Part shown: in pieces, positions 17,837 to 26,945 of the stretch
Layout: each line of letters opens with the position of its first letter
How positions within the stretch are numbered: position 1 is the stretch's first letter
Assembly: GCF_900602065.1 (NCBI RefSeq)
Contig: NZ_UWFN01000328.1
Span: 186,001-250,000 of the forward strand
Direction: 5' to 3'
Length of the DNA: 64,000 bases
DNA from: Pseudomonas viridiflava
GTDB lineage: Bacteria > Pseudomonadota > Gammaproteobacteria > Pseudomonadales > Pseudomonadaceae
Made by a program: the position numbers and the translations under genes
Notes under the pieces: generated by a model
The model's input: only the letters and a program-made list of their open reading frames with translations
Told to the model about the DNA's origin: nothing
Databases searched by the model: none

Positions 17837-18057
17837 TACTGCTGCTCCGTTGGTTATCGCATCCGCTCTCCTTCGTTGGGCGAGCGGATATTTATTGGCA
17901 GATTCAGAAGGGAATGTTTCTTTCGCCAATACATTCGCGATGGCTTTCTTATTATCAAGAAGCTCATTGGATAAGCAGCTTGTAGACACACACAGCCAGC
18001 CCCGGCTTCTTCTCCCCAAGAAGCCCCCACCCCAGGTCTGGCTTGTTACTACTCTCC

Positions 18058-18984
18058 CTAGTAGCCCTGTTCCGAGTTCACCTGATTCGCCAAGGGTAGC
18101 TCCGCATCAAGGCGTTTCAGGTTCCCCAGAATCTGTTCAGCTATCACTTCGTAGGAAGCGGATGAAGCAATGTGCGGCGTCACGCATATCTGCGGATGGC
18201 GCCAGAATGGATCTTCCTTGGGTAACGGTTCCTGCTCGAATACATCCAGCAAAGCGCCACGCAACTGACCGCTGTCCAGCGCTGCCAGCAAGTCATCGCA
18301 ACGCAGATGTTCGCCACGACCACAGTTAATAACCACCGAGCCTTTCGTCATGAGTGCGAAGGTCTCGCGATTCAGAATGCCGACTGTCTCTGTGGTAAGA
18401 GGCAATAAACAGACCAGGATGTCCAGACCGCTCAAAAATTCATTGAATTCAGCTAATTGGAAGGTTTTTACACCTTCAACCTGCTGCGGACGCCGTGCCC
18501 AGCCACGCGTGTCGAAACCCAGCCCCGCCAGCTGCACCGCAACGGCGCGCCCCAACTCGCCAAGCCCCATAACGCCCACCCGGGTTTGCTTGGCAGGTTG
18601 CTGTCCTGGGCGGTTCCACAGCACACGGGCCTGATTTTTCAGCATCTGATCAAAGCCGCGGTGGTAATGCAAAACACCCCACAACACGTACTCGATCATG
18701 CCCAGCCGATGGTCTGGATCGATGATGCGGCAGACAGGAACGTGTGCTGGCCGACTCGGGTCTTTGAAGATCTGGTCAGCACCGGCAGCGATGGAATGAA
18801 TCAGGCGCAGGTGAGGGAACATCCCCAGATCGCCCGCTGACGGATTCCAGCAAAGTGCAACTTTAGCTTCCTGCGCACCCGCTTCGCCCGGCCGCAAAAT
18901 GGTCAGCGATGAGTCCAGCGCCAGGAGATTTTCACGAACCCGACCCAGGCCGCCGCCTGATCCAAGCAGTACCAGAGGCTTCAT
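18058..18984 (-). CDS. D-2-hydroxyacid dehydrogenase (GhrA-like)
   Basis: 308 residues of the NAD(P)-dependent D-isomer 2-hydroxyacid dehydrogenase family, which reduces glyoxylate, hydroxypyruvate or other 2-keto acids. Nucleotide-binding GLGELG near residue 145; catalytic Arg in INCGRGEHL; Glu in LLDVFEQEPLP; His in TPHIAS near 280. The ATG at 18984 overlaps the aldolase stop by 4 nt (ATGA), showing translational coupling; a TTG two codons earlier is less likely. Working with a class II aldolase, it probably handles a 2-keto acid product. Confidence 0.88.
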   Translation of the reverse strand: MKPLVLLGSGGGLGRVRENLLALDSSLTILRPGEAGAQEAKVALCWNPSAGDLGMFPHLRLIHSIAAGADQIFKDPSRPAHVPVCRIIDPDHRLGMIEYVLWGVLHYHRGFDQMLKNQARVLWNRPGQQPAKQTRVGVMGLGELGRAVAVQLAGLGFDTRGWARRPQQVEGVKTFQLAEFNEFLSGLDILVCLLPLTTETVGILNRETFALMTKGSVVINCGRGEHLRCDDLLAALDSGQLRGALLDVFEQEPLPKEDPFWRHPQICVTPHIASSASYEVIAEQILGNLKRLDAELPLANQVNSEQGY

Positions 18985-19757
18985 GAGCAATACTCGTGAC
19001 GCTGGCTGGCGATCAGTTCCAGTGCAGCCTCCCAGGCCAGTTCGGTGATGCCATCGCTGTCATCGGCCTCGAACTGCTGCGCAGTGTGCTCGCAGACCTG
19101 CGGGTCGGGCTGTATCAATTCGGTGCCGCCAGCCAATGCCTGAACCTGCGCCTGGCAGGCACGCTCCAGAAAGTAAATATTGGAGAACGCTTCAGCGGCT
19201 GAACCGCCTGCTACCAACAAGCCGTGATTACGCAAAATCATCGCATTGGTACTGCCCAGATCGGCCACCAGACGCTCGCGCTCGGCGAGGTCCAGCGCGA
19301 TGCCTTCATAGGTGTGATAACTCAAACGGTTGTAGAACTTCAGCGCATGTTGACTCAGTGGCAGCAGCCCGCCTTTTTGCGCCGCCACCGCCATACCGGC
19401 CGCCGTGTGGGTATGAATCACACAGTGCGCATCAGGGCGTGCTGCATGGATCGCCGAATGAATGACAAAGCCCGCACGGTTGACGCGATGCTCGGGGTAG
19501 AACTCATCGACGACGTTGCCCTCGCTGTCGATCTTCACCAGTGTGCTGGCGCTCATGCGCTCGAACAACGTGCCATAGCGATTGATCAGAAAGTGCCCGC
19601 TGTCGCCCGGCAGCCGCAAGGAAATATGCGTATCGATCAGGTCGGTCATGCGGTAGTAAGCCAGCAAACGGTAGAGCGCGGCGAGCTCGCAACGGGCGGC
19701 GCGCTCGGTCTCGGGCATGTGCAGCGGTAGCCGATTGTGGCTGGCAGGAGCGGACAT
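18981..19757 (-). CDS. Class II aldolase/adducin family protein
   Basis: 258 residues. Metal-ligand histidines of the class II aldolase fold are present: HTHT near residue 120 and NHG near 185. It has the fuculose-aldolase/adducin scaffold, though the canonical substrate-binding glycine-rich loop is not obvious. The likely start is ATG at 19757 (GGAA 8 nt upstream), though the frame continues to 19781 and either could be used. First gene of a coupled pair with the 2-hydroxyacid dehydrogenase; a LysR gene is divergent. Reaction unknown: aldol cleavage or decarboxylation of a sugar acid is plausible. Confidence 0.85.
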   Translation of the reverse strand: MSAPASHNRLPLHMPETERAARCELAALYRLLAYYRMTDLIDTHISLRLPGDSGHFLINRYGTLFERMSASTLVKIDSEGNVVDEFYPEHRVNRAGFVIHSAIHAARPDAHCVIHTHTAAGMAVAAQKGGLLPLSQHALKFYNRLSYHTYEGIALDLAERERLVADLGSTNAMILRNHGLLVAGGSAAEAFSNIYFLERACQAQVQALAGGTELIQPDPQVCEHTAQQFEADDSDGITELAWEAALELIASQRHEYCS

Positions 19758-19878
19758 CGTGGGTTCCATCAAAAAGGTCATGGCGCAATTTGTGCAGCCT
19801 TTTTAAGAGCAAAGGGCAACGCAGTTCAATTCGCCATTACTTATATTCATTATTTTTTTCACCAATAAAGGCTGTGCA

Positions 19879-20850
19879 GTGACTCAATCAACTAGCCCGG
19901 TAGCCATTCCCCGCCCCTCTTCGCGACCATTGGGCGAGCGACTGGACTGGAATCTGTTGCGTACATTTCAGGTCGTGGCACAGGAACTGAGTATCAGCCG
20001 CGCCGCAGTGCGTCTGCACCTCTCCCAGCCTGCGGTGAGCCAGGCGATCAAGCGTCTGGAAGAGCAACTCGGCGCGGCGCTGATCGAGCGCCGTGGACCA
20101 CGCTTTCTGCTCACCCAATCAGGTATCGAAACCCTGCGCGTGGCGGCGGAAGTGCAAGGCCACTTCACGCAACTGGACGCGGCCCTTGAGCGCAGCAGCG
20201 ATCAGGTGGTGGGGAAAGTTCGCCTGCTCACGGTGAGTGGCATTCGCTGCCCGGCCTACGACAGGTTTCTTTTGGAGCTGCATCGCGACTATCCCGGTAT
20301 CACCCTGGAAATCGACGTGCAATCGAGCGATGCGATTCTCAGTTCCCTCGCCCAGAAGACCGCCAGTGTCGGCCTCGCGGTCAACCGTAGCGCCCCTGCC
20401 TGGCTCGGCCAGCAGTGCCTGACTCAAGAGCACTACGCGTTTTATTGCAGCGACGCGCACCCTTTATATGGACGTGAGGACCTGAGCCTCGCAGACCTGC
20501 GTAACGAGCCGTTGATTATTTTCACCGGGGATCTGCTGGGCGGCACACTGTCATCGCTGGCCGAGTTTCGCGACCTGCATCAGTTGACCGGGCAAATCGT
20601 CGCCTCGTCAGCCAATACTCAGGAGGTGTTACGTCTGGTGCTGGCGGGTTTCGGCATCGCTTGCCTGCCGCAGCACATCTGCCAGAAAGAATTGAGTGCC
20701 GGGCATCTGTGGCGCCTGCCGCCTGAAGAAGGCGTTGGCTCCGTGGACATCAGCCTGCTGTGGAATCAGGAGCAACGCCTGACAAAAGCCGAATCGGTTT
20801 TCCTGCAACGCCTGCGTGAAGCGTCGAGTAATAGCCAACCCACCCCATAA
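19879..20850 (+). CDS. LysR-family transcriptional regulator
   Basis: 323 residues with a GTG start (AAAGG 7-8 nt upstream). Helix-turn-helix at residues 22-80 (LLRTFQVVAQELSISRAAVR, then SQPAVSQAIKRLEEQLGAAL), then an effector-binding domain. Divergent from the aldolase-dehydrogenase pair, the likely target. The intergenic gap is short and AT-rich, and has CAGCCTTT near one gene and AAAGGCTG near the other, a possible regulator contact. Confidence 0.88.
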   Translation: MTQSTSPVAIPRPSSRPLGERLDWNLLRTFQVVAQELSISRAAVRLHLSQPAVSQAIKRLEEQLGAALIERRGPRFLLTQSGIETLRVAAEVQGHFTQLDAALERSSDQVVGKVRLLTVSGIRCPAYDRFLLELHRDYPGITLEIDVQSSDAILSSLAQKTASVGLAVNRSAPAWLGQQCLTQEHYAFYCSDAHPLYGREDLSLADLRNEPLIIFTGDLLGGTLSSLAEFRDLHQLTGQIVASSANTQEVLRLVLAGFGIACLPQHICQKELSAGHLWRLPPEEGVGSVDISLLWNQEQRLTKAESVFLQRLREASSNSQPTP

Positions 20851-20923
20851 TGTTCAGTTCAGGTGCACGATAAGCGGGTATTTACGTAACATGCACCGAC
20901 AGCGCGCACTTAGTTAACGCTTA

Positions 20924-21895
20924 TTAACTTTGGTTATTAGCCGCTGAACTTTCCTGCATTATCTGCAGAAAAGCATCCACTAACGGGTTACGTGGAACCT
21001 GTTGCCTGTACAACAATTTCACCGGTGTGGCGATGACAAATTTTTGCCTCTTTATGGAGCGCATCTCACCACGCTCAACATAACTTCTCGCCCAATGAAC
21101 GGGCAAATAACCCAGGTAACGACCGGTTTTAATCAAGATCGCCACCGCCTCAACCTGAGTGGCCACCGCCGTCACTTCGCGGCTGCTCATTAGTTTCGGC
21201 TTGCCGGCATGAACAGCATAAGCGTGCTCAACGAACTCTGCCTGAGACAGGCACTGCTCATCGATACTTTCATCATTCATGGCAAAAAATGGATGACCGC
21301 TCGAACAGTAAAGCTCTGATATCTCGTCGTACAACGGCATCACCTGAAAGTCATCCTTGCCGCTGTAAACCGGGACAATGCCCACCGCAAAACGGCCCTT
21401 CAGAATACCTTGTTCGATTTCATCCAGCGGTGCCACATTGAGACGCACCTTGGCCTTGGGAGCCTTTATTTGCAAGGCTTTCAGGGCTTCAACCAAGGGC
21501 GATCCGGGGTCTGAAACGGTGTTATCAATCACCGCGATATTCAAATCGCCCAGTAATTCACCACGCACATTACCGAGGCGATCACGAAAGTTGTCCAGCG
21601 CCATGAACAGGTCAAGGCTGGCGTCATAAATGATCTTGCCTTGTTCGGTCAGGCAGAACTTTTCCCGCCCGCGCGTACATAGGCGCATGCCGAGTCTGAT
21701 TTCAAGATCGGATATCTGTTTGCTGATTGCAGCCAGGCTGATATTCAGTTCTACCTGTGCCGCAGTAAAGCCTCCGGCTTCAACCACTGCCCTAAAAACC
21801 TTGAAGAGTTTCAAGTCCATGGCAGTGGCCATTGACATCGCCGCTTCACCACTTCTTTTTGGCAGGTTTCCAGTTTCAGTAAGTTGACTTGCCAT
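20924..21895 (-). CDS. LysR-family transcriptional regulator, likely for the ArgH-like/ABC cluster
   Basis: 323 residues from the first ATG; ATGs at codons 20 and 26 are possible starts, and the helix-turn-helix (LKLFKVFRAVVEAGGFTAAQ, then LAAISKQISDLEIRLG) begins at about residue 28. An effector domain follows. It is divergent from the ArgH-like lyase gene at 22061; the 165-nt gap contains a perfect 7-bp inverted repeat. This layout makes the catabolic cluster 22061-29334 its probable target and a cluster substrate or intermediate its probable co-inducer. Confidence 0.87.
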   Translation of the reverse strand: MASQLTETGNLPKRSGEAAMSMATAMDLKLFKVFRAVVEAGGFTAAQVELNISLAAISKQISDLEIRLGMRLCTRGREKFCLTEQGKIIYDASLDLFMALDNFRDRLGNVRGELLGDLNIAVIDNTVSDPGSPLVEALKALQIKAPKAKVRLNVAPLDEIEQGILKGRFAVGIVPVYSGKDDFQVMPLYDEISELYCSSGHPFFAMNDESIDEQCLSQAEFVEHAYAVHAGKPKLMSSREVTAVATQVEAVAILIKTGRYLGYLPVHWARSYVERGEMRSIKRQKFVIATPVKLLYRQQVPRNPLVDAFLQIMQESSAANNQS

Positions 21896-21988
21896 TTAAA
21901 ACATTTCCCCACGCGTTGGTTTTTTCTAGCATCCCTCTCAATTGATCGATTCAACGTTATGTGTAAGCCCACTTATTCCTTGCTCGCC

Positions 21989-22008
21989 CTGCGATCTTCA
22001 CATCGCAG
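21989..22008. promoter_or_regulatory. Inverted repeat, candidate LysR operator
   Basis: CTGCGAT and ATCGCAG flank a 6-nt spacer (cttcac), a perfect 20-bp dyad 52 nt before the ArgH-like start and 94 nt before the divergent LysR gene. Position and symmetry suit an operator; binding is inferred. Confidence 0.4.
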
Positions 22009-22060
22009 TTGATAACACACAAAAGGGTTTGAGCAATCAACGTGCCAACGGAGAATTTAC

Positions 22061-23488
22061 ATGTCTGACGCCACTGATCGCCTTTGGGGCGCACGTTTCA
22101 AGACCGGCCCGGCAGAAGCCATGGCCAACCTGTCCCGCTCGCCACGCGCTTACTTCCGTCTGACGCCGTACGACATTGCTGGCTCCAAGGCGCACGCCAA
22201 TGAACTGAATCGCGCCGGGCTGCTGGACGCCGACGAAACCGCACGCATCATTGAAGCGCTGCGCACTATCGATGTGGACTTCGCTGCGGGCAGCATTGAA
22301 CCGATCGCCGCCGACGAAGACGTGCACACGTTCATTGAGCGTCTGCTGACCGAACGCCTTGGCACACTGGGCGGCAAATTGCGTGCGGGCCGTTCACGCA
22401 ATGATCAGTCAGCGAATGACATGCGCCTGTTCCTGCGCGATCAAGTGCGGGTCATGACCCTGGCCATTCTCGAACTGCAAAAGGCGCTGGTCTCGCAAGC
22501 CGAGCAGCACATCAACACCATTGCGCCGGGCTTTACTCACTTGCAGCAGGCGCAGCCGATCGTGTTCGCTCATCATTTGATGGCGCATGCTCAGGCCATT
22601 CACCGTGACGTTCAGCGCCTGCAAGACTGGGACAAACGCTTCAATCTGTCGCCACTCGGCGCGGCCGCTCTGGCAGGCTCGGCCATCGCCCGCGACCCGC
22701 AACGTTCGGCAGCAGAAATGGGCTACAGCGGCCCCTGCGAAAACTCCATCGACGCTGTCGCCAGCCGCGATCACGTCGCTGAATTCCTGTTCTGCAGCAG
22801 TATGCTCGGCATCAATATTTCGCGACTGGCCGAAGAGTTCTGCCTGTGGACGTCGCGTCAGTTCCGCTGGGTGGAACTGGACGACGGTTACGCCACCGGC
22901 AGTTCGATCATGCCGCAGAAAAAGAACCCGGATATCGCTGAACTGGCCCGCGGCAAATCAGGCCGATTGATCGGCAGCCTGACCGGCATTCTGGCCGTGC
23001 TCAAGGCTCAGCCACTGTCGTACAACCGTGATTTGAGCGAAGACAAACACGCGATTCTCGACAGCCTGGAAACCGTGCATCTGGTGCTACCCGCGTTCGC
23101 TGGCATGGTCCAGACCATGAAAGTTCGCGCTGACGAATTGCTGCGTCAGGCACCACTGGGCTTCACCCTCGCTACCGAAGTTGCCGACTGGCTGGCGGTG
23201 CGTGGCGTGCCGTTCAAAGAGGCCCACGAGATCACCGGCAAGCTGGTGCAACTCTGCGAGGAAAACAATATTGGCCTGGAAGAACTCAGCACCCAACAAC
23301 TGGCCGCAACCGACTCACGCCTGACGCCGGAAGTGCTCGACGCGCTGACGCTGGAAGCCGCGTTGGCCGCGCGCAGTGGCTGGGGCGGTACGTCGCCCGT
23401 GCGGGTTGCCGAGCAGATCGAGCGCTTCAAGGCGCAACTGATCGCGCAGGAAAAATGGGCACTCGACTACGCGGGCCCGCGCGGCTGA
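22061..23488 (+). CDS. Argininosuccinate lyase-like C-N lyase (fumarase/aspartase superfamily)
   Basis: 475 residues. Superfamily catalytic elements are intact: KLRAGRSRNDQ (105-115), THLQQAQP with its His at 160, and the Ser-loop GSSIMPQKKNPD from 280. Enzymes of this family eliminate fumarate from N-substituted aspartates: argininosuccinate, but also iminodisuccinate or ethylenediamine disuccinate in related enzymes. The gene opens a catabolic-looking set with an amino-acid ABC transporter rather than arginine genes, so a substrate other than argininosuccinate is likely (inference). GGAG precedes the ATG by 8 nt. It could still be a second ArgH; sequence alone does not exclude that. Confidence 0.88.
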   Translation: MSDATDRLWGARFKTGPAEAMANLSRSPRAYFRLTPYDIAGSKAHANELNRAGLLDADETARIIEALRTIDVDFAAGSIEPIAADEDVHTFIERLLTERLGTLGGKLRAGRSRNDQSANDMRLFLRDQVRVMTLAILELQKALVSQAEQHINTIAPGFTHLQQAQPIVFAHHLMAHAQAIHRDVQRLQDWDKRFNLSPLGAAALAGSAIARDPQRSAAEMGYSGPCENSIDAVASRDHVAEFLFCSSMLGINISRLAEEFCLWTSRQFRWVELDDGYATGSSIMPQKKNPDIAELARGKSGRLIGSLTGILAVLKAQPLSYNRDLSEDKHAILDSLETVHLVLPAFAGMVQTMKVRADELLRQAPLGFTLATEVADWLAVRGVPFKEAHEITGKLVQLCEENNIGLEELSTQQLAATDSRLTPEVLDALTLEAALAARSGWGGTSPVRVAEQIERFKAQLIAQEKWALDYAGPRG

Positions 23489-23509
23489 TTCATCGGAGGG
23501 TATTGCATC

Positions 23510-24385
23510 ATGTCCAAGCCTCAAGCTTCTGCGAGCGCCGAGCGCGCTTCACTTGCAGCCAAGTACGACATTTCGACCTACAAGGTGGTACCGCGTCGTT
23601 ACTACGGTCGCTACTTCGCCGCGACACTCATCGTGGTGATGTTGATCGGCCTGGCTAACGCCTTTATCAACGGCAATATCGAATGGAGTTTCGTGCGGCA
23701 GTTCCTGACCGCCGAATCGATCATGTTCGGCCTGCTGAACACCATCATCATGTCGATTCTGGCCATGGCGCTTGGAGTCGTGCTCGGGGTCATCGTGGCG
23801 GTGATGCGCATGTCGCAGAACCCGCTGCTGCGCTATGTCGCTCAGGGTTACACCTGGCTGTTCCGCGGGACGCCGCTGATCCTGCAACTGCTGCTGTGGT
23901 TCAACCTGGCGCTGATCTTCCCGACCCTGGGCATCCCCGGTCTGTTCGAGTTCAAGACCGTTGAAGTGATCACGCCGTTTGCCGCTGCGCTGTTGGGCCT
24001 GGGGATCAACCAAGGTGCCTACACCGCCGAAGTGGTGCGTGCCGGGCTGCTGTCGGTGGACAGCGGCCAGTATGAAGCCGCCAAGTCCATCGGCATGCCG
24101 CGCTTGCAGGCCTTGCGCCGGATCATCCTGCCGCAGGCCATGCGCATCATCATCCCGCCGGTCAGCAACGAGTTCATCGGCATGGTGAAGATGACCAGTC
24201 TGGCCAGCGTGATTCAGTACTCGGAACTGCTGCACAACGCCCAGAACATTTACTACGCCAACGCCCGCGTCATGGAGTTGTTGATCGTGGCCGGCATCTG
24301 GTATCTGGCGGTCGTGACCATCCTGACCCTGGGTCAGAGCCGACTGGAAAAACGCTTCGCCCGCGGCGCTGGCAAACGTAACTGA
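23510..24385 (+). CDS. Polar amino-acid ABC transporter permease (HisM/GlnP-like)
   Basis: 291 residues with about five or six membrane helices after an unusually long cytoplasmic N-terminus (about 40 residues). The EAA loop is intact (QYEAAKSIGMPRLQALRRII). It is a single permease gene, so the transporter is probably a homodimer. GGAGG precedes the ATG; 21 nt after the lyase gene and 18 nt before the ATPase gene, hence one operon. Confidence 0.9.
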   Translation: MSKPQASASAERASLAAKYDISTYKVVPRRYYGRYFAATLIVVMLIGLANAFINGNIEWSFVRQFLTAESIMFGLLNTIIMSILAMALGVVLGVIVAVMRMSQNPLLRYVAQGYTWLFRGTPLILQLLLWFNLALIFPTLGIPGLFEFKTVEVITPFAAALLGLGINQGAYTAEVVRAGLLSVDSGQYEAAKSIGMPRLQALRRIILPQAMRIIIPPVSNEFIGMVKMTSLASVIQYSELLHNAQNIYYANARVMELLIVAGIWYLAVVTILTLGQSRLEKRFARGAGKRN

Positions 24386-24403
24386 GCCTCAGGAGGCGCA
24401 ATC

Positions 24404-25168
24404 ATGCTGAACATCGTCAAGGCGGTAGACGTCAACAAGTTCTTCGGCGACTTCCAGGCGCTCAAGAACGTGAATCTGGAAATCCCTCACGGCGAGGTGC
24501 TGTGCATCATCGGCCCGTCAGGCTCGGGCAAAAGCACGTTGCTGCGGTGCATCAACCAGCTGGAAAAGGTCGATGCAGGCGGCTTGTGGGTGGATGACGA
24601 AATCCTCGGTTTCCGTACCGACGGCCACAAGCTGGTGGAACTGAGCGACGTACAAATCGCAAAGCAGCGGCTCAAGACCGGCATGGTGTTCCAGCGCTTC
24701 AACCTGTTCGCCCACATGACGGTGCTGGAAAACATCATCGAAGGGCCATCCCAGGTGCTGCGCCAGCCTGTTGAAGACTGCCGCGAACTGGCCATGGAAC
24801 TGCTCAAGCGTGTCGGCCTGGAAGCCAAGGCCAATGCTTACCCCATCGAGCTTTCGGGTGGTCAACAGCAAAGGGTCGCCATCGCGCGTGCCTTGGCCAT
24901 GCGCCCCAAGCTGATGCTGTTCGATGAGCCGACTTCGGCCCTCGACCCCGAGCTGGTCGGGGAAGTGCTGTCGGTCATGCGCGACCTGGCCAAAAGCGGC
25001 ATGACCATGATCGTGGTCACTCACGAACTGGGCTTTGCCCGGGAAGTGGCCAACCGCGTGGTGTTCATGGATGCGGGGCAAATCATAGAGACGGGGGCAC
25101 CGGAAGACGTGCTGATGAACCCGCGCAATCAACGCACCCAGGATTTTATTGCTGCCGTTCTGAATTGA
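24404..25168 (+). CDS. Polar amino-acid ABC transporter ATPase (GlnQ/HisP-like)
   Basis: 254 residues, the standard length. Walker A GPSGSGKST near residue 37, Q-loop in GMVFQRFNLF, signature LSGGQQQRVAIARALAM, Walker B LMLFDEPTSALD and switch His in VVTHE. The 10-residue insertion before the Q-loop (FRTDGHKLVELSD) is typical of some subfamilies. AGGAGG lies 9 nt before the ATG. Energises the permease encoded just upstream. Confidence 0.93.
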   Translation: MLNIVKAVDVNKFFGDFQALKNVNLEIPHGEVLCIIGPSGSGKSTLLRCINQLEKVDAGGLWVDDEILGFRTDGHKLVELSDVQIAKQRLKTGMVFQRFNLFAHMTVLENIIEGPSQVLRQPVEDCRELAMELLKRVGLEAKANAYPIELSGGQQQRVAIARALAMRPKLMLFDEPTSALDPELVGEVLSVMRDLAKSGMTMIVVTHELGFAREVANRVVFMDAGQIIETGAPEDVLMNPRNQRTQDFIAAVLN

Positions 25169-25196
25169 TCCCTAACCCTTGCTGAGGATGTCCAAT

Positions 25197-26033
25197 TTGA
25201 AAACTTTCGCGCTTACCGCTACCGCTGTACTGTCCGCCCTGATTTCGGTTTCGAGCTGGGCAGCCGACACTCACGCACTGCCAAAATCCATCAAGGAAAA
25301 GGGCTTCATTGCTGCAGGCATTGCCCCGAATTATCCTCCGATGGATTTCAAGGACCCGGCAACCGGCAAACTGACCGGCGTCGATTACGACCTCGGTACC
25401 GAAATTGCCAAGCGTCTGGGTGTCGAGATCAAGTGGCAGGAAACCGCTTTCGAGCAAATGGTCAGCGGCTTGGCAACCAACCGTATCGACATCGTACTGT
25501 CGGGTATGACCGACACCCCTGAGCGTCAGCAGACGGTGGACTTCGTCGACTACTTCAGCACCGGCCCGCAGTTCTACACCCTTGAATCGCAGAAAGACCT
25601 GAAGACCGTTGAAGACATGTGCGGCAAGAAGATCGGCACCAGCCGCCGTACCACGTTCCCGGTAGAGATCGCTAAATGGAGTGACGTAAATTGCGTCGCC
25701 AAAGGCAAACCGGCGATCACGGTAGTCGGCACCGAAGGCAGCGCCGATGCTCGCGCCCAACTGCGCCAGTCGCGTCTGGACGCCGCTGTGCAAGGCAGCG
25801 AAACCCTGCCGTACATTCAGGGCCAGGAACCCGGTGTGTTCAAAGTGCTGGGTGAGCCATTGGCTCGTCAGCTCACCGGTCTGGGTGTTGCCAAACATAA
25901 TCCGGAGCTGAGCGCAGCGATCATCGCCACCCTCAACGACATGATCAAAGACGGCACTTACGAGCAGATCCTCGGCAAGTGGCAGCTCCAGAACGGCGCA
26001 GTCAAAGAAGCTGTTCTGAACGGCGCCAAGTAA
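25197..26033 (+). CDS. Periplasmic amino-acid-type binding protein of the ABC transporter
   Basis: 278 residues with a Sec signal peptide (MKTFALTATAVLSALISVSS, cleaved after WAA or AWAA) and a type 2 binding fold: FIAAGIAPNYPPMDFKD, the GVDYDLGTEIAKRLG helix and the SGMTDTPERQQTVDF segment match lysine/arginine/glutamine-type binders. A TTG start at 25197 is preferred because GAGG lies 9 nt before it; the ATG at 25188 has GAGG immediately adjacent, too close to use. The aspartate that usually binds the ligand alpha-amino group is present (TPERQQTVDFVDY), but the side-chain specificity is not readable. Confidence 0.88.
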   Translation: MKTFALTATAVLSALISVSSWAADTHALPKSIKEKGFIAAGIAPNYPPMDFKDPATGKLTGVDYDLGTEIAKRLGVEIKWQETAFEQMVSGLATNRIDIVLSGMTDTPERQQTVDFVDYFSTGPQFYTLESQKDLKTVEDMCGKKIGTSRRTTFPVEIAKWSDVNCVAKGKPAITVVGTEGSADARAQLRQSRLDAAVQGSETLPYIQGQEPGVFKVLGEPLARQLTGLGVAKHNPELSAAIIATLNDMIKDGTYEQILGKWQLQNGAVKEAVLNGAK

Positions 26034-26096
26034 GCCAAACGACACTCGCCCATGGATCGGGCGGGTGATGCTCAACGGTTTGCAATGGAGACGCCC

Positions 26097-26945
26097 ATGT
26101 TTGCCACCCACGATCTGCGCTGGCCCGATAACGCCCGCGCCAGTGTCGCCCTGGCGTTCGATCTGGACGGTCCGACCGGTGCTGCGATGCTCGACGGCTC
26201 GATCTGGCAGAAACCGGAATACTTCACTTTCGGCAGCTATGGCCCCTATCGCGCCTTGCCTCGCCTGCTGGACATGCTCAAGGCCCATGCCACACCAGCG
26301 ACATTTTTTGTCCCGAGCTGGGTGGTGGAAAACTGGCCGCGCCAGTGCCAGGCAATCATCGAACACGGCCACGAAGTGGCTTATCACGGCTATCGCCACG
26401 AATCTTTTTTCGCCCTGGACCTGCAAGCCCAGCGCGACGTCATGAAGGTCAGCGCCGACATTTTCAAACGTTATCTGGGCATCACTGCCACAGGTTTCCG
26501 CACGCCTTCAGGCGATTGGCAAAAAGAAACACCCGCCCTGCTCATGGACTGCGGCGTGACCTACTCCAGCAGCATGCGCGGCGACGACCGCCCGTATTTC
26601 ATTGAAGTGCCCGGTCAGCCAGACGGCTTAGTGGAAATTCCAGGCCGCTGGGAGCTGGACGATTACGCCTCGCTGGCTTACACCCGGGCGCCGAACTATC
26701 CCACCGGGCTGGACCGCATCGCCAGCTACGACCAGACGCTGGACAACTGGTGTCGCGAGTTCGATGGCACTTATCGCGAAGGCCTGTGCATGACCACGCT
26801 GTTCCACCCCAAGATCAGCGGCAAACCGGGGCGCATCGGCATACTCGAACGCTTTCTCGAACACATGCACAGTCATCCCGATGTCTGGTTTGCAACCTGC
26901 AACGATATCGCCAGGTTCTGGCTCAAGGAGCATCGGCATGACTGA
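26097..26945 (+). CDS. NodB-fold polysaccharide deacetylase/PuuE-like hydrolase with intact metal site
   Basis: 282 residues. The D-x-D motif AFDLDG (D22, D24) and HGYRH (H97, H101) supply the Asp-His-His metal site, and GFRTPSGDW (130s) the third motif. The shape (no signal peptide, cytoplasmic) resembles the PuuE allantoinase/peptidoglycan deacetylase-like branch that acts on small amides rather than on chitin. GGAG lies 6 nt before the ATG at 26097, although the frame opens at 26052. It overlaps the next deacetylase-like gene by 8 nt. In this operon it probably hydrolyses a C-N bond of the imported compound (inference). Confidence 0.87.
   Translation: MFATHDLRWPDNARASVALAFDLDGPTGAAMLDGSIWQKPEYFTFGSYGPYRALPRLLDMLKAHATPATFFVPSWVVENWPRQCQAIIEHGHEVAYHGYRHESFFALDLQAQRDVMKVSADIFKRYLGITATGFRTPSGDWQKETPALLMDCGVTYSSSMRGDDRPYFIEVPGQPDGLVEIPGRWELDDYASLAYTRAPNYPTGLDRIASYDQTLDNWCREFDGTYREGLCMTTLFHPKISGKPGRIGILERFLEHMHSHPDVWFATCNDIARFWLKEHRHD

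Noticed and set aside
22061..23488. Calling the ArgH-like gene argH outright
   Set aside because: Active-site motifs cannot separate argininosuccinate lyase from related N-substituted-aspartate lyases, and the context is catabolic rather than arginine biosynthesis.
25146..26426. 426-codon open frame on the minus strand
   Set aside because: Antisense to the ABC binding-protein and deacetylase genes; no start site, no recognisable domain, biased composition.
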